Shown here one piece after another: positions 1 to 5,331 of a DNA stretch of 6,213 bases. The number at the start of each line of letters is the position of its first letter. Positions within the stretch are counted from its first letter, which is position 1. The notes beneath the pieces are model-generated. The model worked only from the letters and a program-made list of their open reading frames with translations, did not search any database and was not told the DNA's origin. The DNA lies in the NCBI GenBank assembly GCA_012514615.1, contig JAAYZY010000591.1, positions 1 to 6,213 of the forward strand, read 5' to 3'. Position numbers and translations under genes: made by a program. The DNA comes from Chloroflexota bacterium. Its GTDB lineage: Bacteria > Chloroflexota > Anaerolineae > DTPP01.

Positions 1-1411
1 AGACCAGCGAGAAGCCCTTCTTGGCCACATCCACCACGGCATCGCGGGCATTGCCCACCGCTTGGCCAGCTTCCTCCGGGCGCACCAACACGTCGTCCAA
101 GGCAGACGAGGGGTGCAAGCGGCGCTTCAGCAGCACGATGCGGTAGAGCGCCGCGTCCACCCGCTTGCGAAAGTCGGCGTCAGCGCGGTAACGCTCTTGG
201 AAGAAAGTGATGGCTAGGACCATGTTTTCCATCTGGTCGGCCCACGAATCGCCAAGGGCAAATTGCGAGAGGAGCAGCAGGTCGTTGCCAGCCAGGAACG
301 CCTCGTAGGCGATGCGGCGCTGGGGGAATGTCGCCTCTTGGGGGTCGTAGTAGCGACGCACCGCCCGCACCCCCAAGGCGTCGCTTACCAGAAGACCGCC
401 GTGGCTCCGCCACGGCGAGAACTCCGGCAGGTCCATCAGCGATTGCAGTTCCGAGGCGAAGCTAATGGGCGGCGTGAGCTGGCGGATGTTGCCTTGCAGT
501 CCGCGGTAGCGGATGTGCGACGACATAAGGCCGTCGCTAATGGTGTCAGCATCCACGCTGGAGAGGCGGGTGGAGGCGAAGAATGGCACCAGCTCGATCT
601 GGTAGAGCTGCTGGAGCGACTTCTGCACAGTGGCCGCTTCTTCGTCGGCTCGGCGATCGCTTTCGCCATGGCCGGGGAAGTGTTTAGCAATGGCAGCCAC
701 GCGCCCCTGGCTGCCCTCATGCACGCCTTGGAGGTAGGCGCTGCCCATCCGCCCCACCCAGAACGGGTCGCCGCCAAAGGTGCGCGTGCCCAGGTCGCCA
801 CCGCTCAGGGGATGGGGATTGCTGAGCACATCCAGGCTGGGCCCGAGAAGCATGTTGATGCCCAGAGCCCGCAACTCCTGCCCGGTGATGGCGCCCATGC
901 TGTAGGCTTCGCCCGGGTCCCAGGTGGCCCCGATGGCCATGGCGCTGGGCAGCGGCGTCAACCCGTTGGTGATGCGGGTATAGGGCCAACCATCGCCTTC
1001 GTGGTCGATGGCCACGAACAGCGGCAGGCGCACCGGGGCGCTGGGCAGCACCATGGTCTCAGTGACCACAGGCGCGGCCGTCAACGCCAGGGTCTGCAGT
1101 TGGTTGGCCAGAGAGGCCACGGCGCTGGGGGTGTCATCCTGGTTGGCGAAGTTCCTGTTGCTGGACAGCAGCACCACCCCGCCCACGTGGTAGTCCTGGA
1201 TCAGCCTGGCGATGTCCGACTCTGGGTCCACGGCCGAGCCCACGAAGGTGACCAGGAAGAGCTGGCCAACCTTCTCCTCCACCGACATGCGGGAGATCAG
1301 GTCAACGATCTTGGGGTCGCGCAGAGGGGCAGCCGTCTGGGCGGCAACCGGCAAGGCCAGCAAAGGCAACAACAGGCAGGCCAGCGCCACCCCGCAGACC
1401 CAGCGATGCAC
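1..1411 (-). CDS. Secreted glycoside hydrolase family 3 protein (beta-N-acetylhexosaminidase-like), C-terminus cut by window edge
   Basis: Probably hydrolyses beta-linked N-acetylglucosaminyl or related sugars outside the membrane. About 470 residues are visible from a GTG start at 1409-1411. A signal peptide is clear: HRW, a hydrophobic stretch (VCGVALACLLLPLLALPVAA, residues 5-24), then a likely cut near AAQT. The GH3 N-terminal barrel follows: MSVEEKVGQLF (42-52), DHEGDG (136-141), GPSLDV (190-195), FGGDP (212-216), KHFPGHG (243-249) and LLVSDALG (340-347), in which D344 is the expected nucleophile. The region after KHFPGHG reads ESDRRADEEAATV, so the Asp-x-His dyad of classical NagZ is not visible. 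The protein exceeds the roughly 340 residues of NagZ and continues beyond the window, consistent with a second GH3 C-terminal domain. GTG 1411 has AAGGTGGG upstream (1414-1421); an in-frame TTG at 1436-1438 with GGAAGGAA upstream (1443-1450) is an alternative start adding nine Arg-rich residues. Family certain; exact substrate uncertain. Confidence 0.9.
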   Translation of the reverse strand, partial: MHRWVCGVALACLLLPLLALPVAAQTAAPLRDPKIVDLISRMSVEEKVGQLFLVTFVGSAVDPESDIARLIQDYHVGGVVLLSSNRNFANQDDTPSAVASLANQLQTLALTAAPVVTETMVLPSAPVRLPLFVAIDHEGDGWPYTRITNGLTPLPSAMAIGATWDPGEAYSMGAITGQELRALGINMLLGPSLDVLSNPHPLSGGDLGTRTFGGDPFWVGRMGSAYLQGVHEGSQGRVAAIAKHFPGHGESDRRADEEAATVQKSLQQLYQIELVPFFASTRLSSVDADTISDGLMSSHIRYRGLQGNIRQLTPPISFASELQSLMDLPEFSPWRSHGGLLVSDALGVRAVRRYYDPQEATFPQRRIAYEAFLAGNDLLLLSQFALGDSWADQMENMVLAITFFQERYRADADFRKRVDAALYRIVLLKRRLHPSSALDDVLVRPEEAGQAVGNARDAVVDVAKKGFSLV

Positions 1412-1489
1412 TTCCCACCTTCTCGTCGTGCGCCTCAACAGCTTCCTTCCCCCGCCACAACGTGGCCTAGCCCATCGGCCCAGTGTCTA

Positions 1490-1518
1490 ATGATACTATA
1501 GCGGCGCACACCGGTCAA
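1490..1518 (-). promoter_or_regulatory. Sigma-70-type promoter for the GH3 gene
   Basis: Reading the minus strand, TTGACC (1513-1518) is followed after 17 bases by TATCAT (1490-1495). Each box matches the consensus at 5 of 6 positions. Transcription would begin around 1482, leaving a leader of about 70 bases before GTG 1411. The rest of the divergent intergenic region (about 1519-1630) shows no recognisable operator, repeat or RNA to me; it is C-rich on the plus strand. Confidence 0.7.
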
Positions 1519-1630
1519 GCGCGCTCCCTCCCCCCTTCCGTGGCGCCCAGCCCGGCTCAGCCGCTGCCCACTTCGCCGGTGCACGCCAAACGCTCCTCTT
1601 CGCGCCGCCCCCCCAGCGCCAGCAAAGCCA

Positions 1631-1659
1631 TTGACACCACAGAACTTTTGTGCTATACT
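1631..1659 (+). promoter_or_regulatory. Sigma-70-type promoter for the radical SAM gene
   Basis: TTGACA (1631-1636, perfect -35) is separated by 17 bases from TATACT (1654-1659, 5 of 6 matches). The predicted start point near 1666 leaves a leader of only about 20 bases, which contains the ribosome-binding site GGGGAGG (1675-1681), six bases before ATG 1688. This supports 1688 rather than any earlier codon as the translation start, because upstream in-frame codons lie in or before the promoter. Confidence 0.8.
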
Positions 1660-1687
1660 GAGGGCAGAACACTGGGGGAGGCGGACC

Positions 1688-2932
1688 ATGGACACACGCC
1701 AGAAGCTAGCCCTGCTGGGCGACGCCGCTCAGGGCGATGTTCTGGGGGATGGCGAGCAGGCGGCCCACCGTGGCCGCAGCTCGGAGCTGGTGCACTGCGT
1801 CGGCAGCGCCCTGCTGCCCAATGGCCGCCGGGTCAAGCTGCTCAAGGTGCTCCTCTCCAACGTCTGCCAGAACGACTGCGCCTACTGCGCGGTGCGCGCC
1901 GGGCGCGACGTGCCGCGGGCCGCCTTCACCCCCGATGAGATGGCCCGCGGCTTCCACCAGATGCAGAGCGCCGGCCTGGTGGAAGGGCTGTTCCTCAGTT
2001 CCGGCGTGGGGATGAACCCGGTGCGGGAGATGGACCGCCTCATCGCCGCCGCAGAGATCACCCGCCGGCGCTACGGGTTCCGGGGCTACGTGCACCTCAA
2101 GATCCTGCCTGGCGCGCTGCCCGACCAGGTGGAACGCGCCGCCCAGCTCGCCGACCGCATCTCCGCCAACCTGGAGGCGCCCAACCCCCAGCGCCTGGCC
2201 CGCCTGAGCAGCGCCAAGCAGTTCCGGGGCCAACTGCTAGCCTCCCTGCAGACCGCCAGCCGGCTCATCCGGGCGGGCCTGCGCCGCCCGTCGCCGCCGA
2301 GCATCACCACGCAGTATGTGGTCGGCGCGTCCGACGAGAGCGACCGGGAGATTCTGGCCACCAGCTCCTACCTCTACAGCAAGCTGGGGCTGGCCCGCGC
2401 CTACTACAGCGGCTTCCGGCCCATCGTCAACACCCCGCTGGAAGACCACCCCGGCACCCCCCTGGCGCGGGAGCACCGCCTCTATCAGGCCGACTTCCTG
2501 CTGCGGCAGTACGGCTTCGGCTTTGACGAGCTGGTCTTCGCCGATGAGGGAAACCTGCCTAGCGACCGCGACCCCAAACAGGCCTGGGCCGAAGCGCACC
2601 CGGAGCATTTCCCAGTGGAGGTCAACTTAGCCCCCCGGGCCGCCCTGCTGCGGGTGCCCGGGATCGGCCCCAAGGCGGCCCAGCGCATCCTGGCCGGGCG
2701 GGGCCAGGGCAAGATCAGAGATCTGGCCCACCTGCGAGCTTTGGGGATCGACCCCCGCCGCGCCGGGCCCTGGGTGCTGTTGGATGGCCGTCGACCGCCG
2801 CTGCAACTCTGTCTGTGGCCGGATGGCCCGGCCGGCGGAGGCGAGCCTGCGCCGGCCGGCCTCTTTGGGCCGGCGTTTCGTTTGCTTCCTGCCCTGGTCT
2901 GGCGCCGGCAGGGCGCTGCTCCCCGCCCTTGA
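1688..2932 (+). CDS. Radical SAM protein with C-terminal helix-hairpin-helix (putative DNA modification/repair family)
   Basis: A 414-residue radical SAM enzyme resembling the family annotated as putative DNA modification/repair radical SAM protein (TIGR03916 type), which is often encoded beside a uracil-DNA-glycosylase-like protein. Its substrate is not known. Visible features: an N-terminal KLALLGDAAQ segment; the 4Fe-4S/SAM motif CQNDCAYC with C60, C64 and C67; LFLSSGVGMNP; GYVHLKILPGA; the family-typical TTQYVVGASDESDREIL, YYSGFRPIVNTPLE and HRLYQADFLLRQYGF; the segment HPEHFPVEVN; and LLRVPGIGPKAAQRIL (about 320-335), a helix-hairpin-helix suited to DNA contact. The recognisable family sequence ends around GRRPPLQLCLW (367-377). 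The last 37 residues are low-complexity, Gly/Pro/Ala-rich, and are encoded over a likely terminator and up to the next promoter, so they may be an unselected extension. The start follows GGGGAGG at six bases. No glycosylase-like partner gene lies in the window. Family assignment strong; function inferred. Confidence 0.9.
   Translation: MDTRQKLALLGDAAQGDVLGDGEQAAHRGRSSELVHCVGSALLPNGRRVKLLKVLLSNVCQNDCAYCAVRAGRDVPRAAFTPDEMARGFHQMQSAGLVEGLFLSSGVGMNPVREMDRLIAAAEITRRRYGFRGYVHLKILPGALPDQVERAAQLADRISANLEAPNPQRLARLSSAKQFRGQLLASLQTASRLIRAGLRRPSPPSITTQYVVGASDESDREILATSSYLYSKLGLARAYYSGFRPIVNTPLEDHPGTPLAREHRLYQADFLLRQYGFGFDELVFADEGNLPSDRDPKQAWAEAHPEHFPVEVNLAPRAALLRVPGIGPKAAQRILAGRGQGKIRDLAHLRALGIDPRRAGPWVLLDGRRPPLQLCLWPDGPAGGGEPAPAGLFGPAFRLLPALVWRRQGAAPRP
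2850..2887 (+). terminator. Candidate rho-independent terminator inside the 3' end of the radical SAM reading frame
   Basis: GCCGGCC (2855-2861), a six-base loop TCTTTG, and GGCCGGC (2868-2874) form a seven-pair all-GC stem. An alternative pairing, CGCCGGCC (2850-2857) with GGCCGGCG (2868-2875), gives eight pairs. A T-rich run, TTTCGTTTGCTT (2876-2887), follows directly. The shape suits an intrinsic terminator, but it lies 45-80 bases before the stop codon of the radical SAM frame, and GC-rich DNA produces such stems by chance. Confidence 0.5.
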
Positions 2933-2956
2933 CATCTTCACCGGCGCGGGTATAAT
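2929..2956 (+). promoter_or_regulatory. Consensus sigma-70-type promoter for the MBL-fold gene
   Basis: TTGACA (2929-2934) and TATAAT (2951-2956) both match the consensus perfectly, with a 16-base spacer. The predicted start point is near 2963. The stop codon TGA of the upstream radical SAM gene (2930-2932) lies within the -35 box. The promoter indicates that the downstream gene is expressed independently, and excludes translation starts upstream of it for transcripts made here. Confidence 0.85.
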
Positions 2957-2983
2957 CCTGGCATCCCTGCTCGCTGACGCCCG

Positions 2984-2990
2984 AAGGAGG
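2984..2990 (+). promoter_or_regulatory. Ribosome-binding site fixing the MBL gene start
   Basis: AAGGAGG lies six bases before GTG 2997. The frame stays open much further upstream (an ATG occurs at 2784), but that stretch covers the end of the radical SAM gene and the promoter, so this site decides the GTG start. Confidence 0.85.
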
Positions 2991-2996
2991 CGGCCC

Positions 2997-3632
2997 GTGC
3001 ACATCGAGACCATCCCCGTCGGCCCCCTGCAAGCCAACTGCTACCTGGTGCAGCCCACCGGCAAGAGCCGTGCTTGGGTCATTGACCCAGGCGGCGACGC
3101 TGCCCTTCTGCTGCGCACGCTGAAGAAGATGGGCGCCGACGTGGAAGCGATCCTCTGTACCCACGGCCATTGGGACCACGTGGCCGCCGCCCCAGAGCTG
3201 AGCCAGGCCACCGGCGCGGGGGTCGCCCTACACCGAGACGAGCTCTCGCTCTTCAAGGCTGGCGGGGGCGCGTCGTGGTTCGGCCTGCCCACAAGCCAGT
3301 ATCCGGACCCGCAGACGCTGCTGGCCGAAGGGGATAGCCTCACCCTGGGCGAGGTGACGTTCACCGTATGGCATACGCCGGGCCATTCACCCGGCAGCGT
3401 CTGCTTCTACAGCGCAGCCCAGGGGGTCCTGTTCAACGGGGACCTGCTGTTCCAGGAAGGGATCGGGCGGTCGGACCTGCCGGGCGGGTCACCCCAGTTG
3501 CTCAAAGCTAGCCTGCAGCGGGTCCTCACCCTGCCAGACGCGACGCGGGTCTTCTCGGGCCACGGCTCTGAGACCACCATCGGGCACGAGCGGCAGCACA
3601 ATCCGTGGCTGGCCGATGGCTTCTGGTGGTGA
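2997..3632 (+). CDS. MBL-fold metallohydrolase (YqgX/GloB-like)
   Basis: A 211-residue cytoplasmic metallo-beta-lactamase-fold hydrolase, close in plan to Bacillus YqgX and glyoxalase II-like proteins; such enzymes usually cleave thioesters or similar bonds using one or two metal ions. It begins with the family-typical MHIETIPVGPLQANCYLV. Metal-binding residues are all present: THGHWDH (55-61, ligands H56, H58, D60, H61), H130 in HTPGHSPGS, D149 in LFNGDLLF, and H189 in FSGHGSETT. GIGRSDLPGG (155-164) is typical of the group. The end, HERQHNPWL, is also usual, and the length is normal. There is no signal peptide and no C-terminal substrate domain as in human glyoxalase II. The gene has its own consensus promoter and a strong ribosome-binding site, so it need not depend on the radical SAM gene upstream. 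It ends three bases from the oppositely oriented lipoprotein gene. Exact substrate unknown. Confidence 0.93.
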   Translation: MHIETIPVGPLQANCYLVQPTGKSRAWVIDPGGDAALLLRTLKKMGADVEAILCTHGHWDHVAAAPELSQATGAGVALHRDELSLFKAGGGASWFGLPTSQYPDPQTLLAEGDSLTLGEVTFTVWHTPGHSPGSVCFYSAAQGVLFNGDLLFQEGIGRSDLPGGSPQLLKASLQRVLTLPDATRVFSGHGSETTIGHERQHNPWLADGFWW

Positions 3633-3635
3633 GGG

Positions 3636-4475
3636 TTACGGGGCGGCCGGCTCCAGCGACTTGAGGAAACGCTCCAGCGCCCCTTGCCCCGCCTCTCCCG
3701 TGGCAAAGCGCACCCACTCATCGGCCCTGGGCGACCCGCTGGCCGGCAGCACAAGGTAGCACAGGCCCGGCAGCGGGTATCTCCCATCCCGCACCGTCTG
3801 TAAGGTGGGCAGCACTTCATCCAGGGCGATGGCCCGGACGCCCGGGGCGGCCTGGCTGAGGGAAGCATAGCCCACTGCCCCGCGGTGCTCGGCCACGAAC
3901 TCCACCACCGCCCGGCCGCTGGGCATCACCACCGCCGCCGGAGTGACCCGACGGCCGGCCATGACCTGAGCTTCGAAGTCCAGCCGAGCGCCTGCTCCGT
4001 CTTCGCGGCTCACCACCATGATCTCCTCAGGGTCCTCCGTCAGCTCCAGCCATGTCTCCATGCGGCCCGAGAAGACATCCCGCAGCTGCCCCAGGGTCAG
4101 GCCTTCCACCGGGCTCTCCAGATTCACCAGCACCACCAAGGCATCGTGGGCAAATGGCGTCCAACGCCAAGCTGCCGCGGGGGTCAGCGGCGACGCTTGG
4201 TCGTCTCTTGGCTTCCAGCAAGTGGCCACCAGGTCAGCCCGCCCGGCCTTCAGATCCTCCAGGGCCAGCGCGGCGTTGCTCTCCCGCACCTCCAACGGCG
4301 CTGCCGCCCCAGACGATGCCCAAGCCTGGCGCAGGTGCTCGCACAGGGGATAGGCCGATGCATCCGCCTGCAGGCGCAGAGGCGTCACAGGGGTGGGATC
4401 GGCGGCTGGCGGAGGAGCGCAGGCGCCAAGCAGCAGAACCGCCGCCAGCATCACAGCCAGGGTGCGCGCCACCAC
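3636..4475 (-). CDS. PstS-like substrate-binding lipoprotein
   Basis: A 279-residue extracytoplasmic solute-binding protein of the phosphate-binding (PBP-like) superfamily. The N-terminus is a lipoprotein signal: a hydrophobic run, then the lipobox LLGAC with C19 as the lipidated cysteine, followed by a Pro/Ala-rich linker (20-32). Family features are FAHDALVVLVN (108-118), LTLGQLRDVFSGRMETW (126-142), VSREDGAGARLDFE (155-168) and, later, GAVGYASLSQ; these match PstS-type proteins. The first lobe reads ADASAYPLCEHL then ESNAALALEDLKAGRADLVA, so the SGSG-type phosphate-binding loop of true PstS is not seen and phosphate cannot be assumed as ligand. No ABC permease or ATPase gene is adjacent. 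The gene begins seven bases after the uppP stop. Its ribosome-binding site GAGGGGG (4478-4484) overlaps that stop, suggesting translational coupling. Two GTG codons in tandem (4475 and 4472) can start it, and the second has the better spacing. Confidence 0.85.
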   Translation of the reverse strand: MVARTLAVMLAAVLLLGACAPPPAADPTPVTPLRLQADASAYPLCEHLRQAWASSGAAAPLEVRESNAALALEDLKAGRADLVATCWKPRDDQASPLTPAAAWRWTPFAHDALVVLVNLESPVEGLTLGQLRDVFSGRMETWLELTEDPEEIMVVSREDGAGARLDFEAQVMAGRRVTPAAVVMPSGRAVVEFVAEHRGAVGYASLSQAAPGVRAIALDEVLPTLQTVRDGRYPLPGLCYLVLPASGSPRADEWVRFATGEAGQGALERFLKSLEPAAP

Positions 4476-4482
4476 AGCCCCC

Positions 4483-5316
4483 TCACAGCCCCAGAGCCAT
4501 GGCCGCCAGCACCCCTAGGCCTACCACCCAGCAGTACACAGCAAAGGGAAACAGCGAGCCCCGCTGCAGGTAGCGCAGCAGGAAGCGCACCACCACGTAG
4601 CCGCTGCACGCCGCAGCCACGAACCCCACGGCCATGGCTGGCAGCCCGGCGGCCAGATCGGCGCCGGCGGGCGCCGAAAGGAGCTGAAGCACCCCGGCCC
4701 CCAGGATGATGGGGATGGAGAGCAAGAAGCTGAAGCGGGCCGCCTGCCCCCGGCGCAGGCCCAGCCCCATCCCTGCCGAAATGGTCGCCCCCGAGCGCGA
4801 GATGCCTGGGGCAATGGCCGCCGCCTGCGCCAGGCCGATGAGCAGTACCTGGGGGGCCTTCAAGTGCCCCATGCCCTGGTCGCCTTCACCGCGCCGCTCT
4901 GCCAGGGCCAGGATCAGCCCAGTCACCAGCAGCAACGCCGCCACCGCCCCCGGCGACGAGAAGAGGCCCTCAAAGAAATCCTCAAAGAGGGCCCCAAGCA
5001 CTGCCCCGGGGATGGAGCCCAGAATCAGGAACCACCCCAACCTCGCTTTCGGCGAGCTCCAGTCCCGCGCCCACACTGCCTTCAGCCAGCCCGTGGCGAT
5101 CTCCCAGAGGTCCCGCCAGAAGATGACCAGGAGCGCCGAGAGGGTTCCCCAATGCACCATGGTGTCGAAGAGCATTCCCAGTGGCTCCCAGCCCAGCAGC
5201 CACGGCGCCAGCACCAAGTGCCCCGACGAACTGACGGGGATGAACTCCGTTGCCCCCTGCAGCACGCCCAGGACCACTGCCTGCAGCATTGTCAACCACG
5301 TAGAATCGGCAGTCAT
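4483..5316 (-). CDS. uppP: Undecaprenyl-diphosphate phosphatase (UppP/BacA)
   Basis: A 277-residue integral membrane enzyme that removes one phosphate from undecaprenyl pyrophosphate, regenerating the lipid carrier for peptidoglycan and other envelope polymers; it can confer bacitracin tolerance. Both signature regions are intact: QGATEFIPVSSSGHL (20-34), with Q20, E24, S30 and H33 at the catalytic positions, and PGISRSGAT (170-178), with R174. Q20 takes the place of the first Glu of the E. coli enzyme, a common variant. Several hydrophobic membrane segments are visible, for example around 57-67, 95-110, 124-139 and 157-169, plus the C-terminal portion. Length is normal. The ATG follows AGGAGGG (5325-5331) at eight bases. 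The gene begins 15 bases after tgt ends and is followed at seven bases by the lipoprotein gene, so it is the middle gene of an operon. Confidence 0.97.
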   Translation of the reverse strand: MTADSTWLTMLQAVVLGVLQGATEFIPVSSSGHLVLAPWLLGWEPLGMLFDTMVHWGTLSALLVIFWRDLWEIATGWLKAVWARDWSSPKARLGWFLILGSIPGAVLGALFEDFFEGLFSSPGAVAALLLVTGLILALAERRGEGDQGMGHLKAPQVLLIGLAQAAAIAPGISRSGATISAGMGLGLRRGQAARFSFLLSIPIILGAGVLQLLSAPAGADLAAGLPAMAVGFVAAACSGYVVVRFLLRYLQRGSLFPFAVYCWVVGLGVLAAMALGL

Positions 5317-5331
5317 GACCTTCTCCCTCCT

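Noticed and set aside
263..1501. A 412-residue open frame on the plus strand opposite the GH3 gene
   Set aside because: Its translation is rich in His, Gln, Arg and Gly with no family motif, and it lies antisense to a clear GH3 protein with intact motifs; GC-rich codon bias explains the open frame.
1519..1630. C-rich intergenic segment considered as a small RNA or riboswitch
   Set aside because: No recognisable conserved RNA element, terminator or internal promoter is seen; only scattered short GC complementarity expected by composition.
1631..1687. An earlier start for the radical SAM protein in the same frame
   Set aside because: The stretch is the promoter itself (TTGACA and TATACT); ATG 1688 has a well-spaced GGGGAGG and begins the family-like N-terminus.
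2784..2996. An N-terminal extension of the MBL protein
   Set aside because: It covers the end of the radical SAM gene, a terminator-like hairpin and the promoter. The family start MHIETIPVGPLQANCY coincides with GTG 2997 and its AAGGAGG site.
3633..3670. GC-rich stretch after the MBL stop considered as a terminator
   Set aside because: No stable stem followed by a T-run is visible; the sequence is the coding 3' end of the opposite gene.
3885..4709. A 274-residue plus-strand frame opposite the lipoprotein and uppP genes
   Set aside because: It has low-complexity His/Gln/Arg content, no motif and no supporting ribosome-binding site, and it is antisense to recognised genes.
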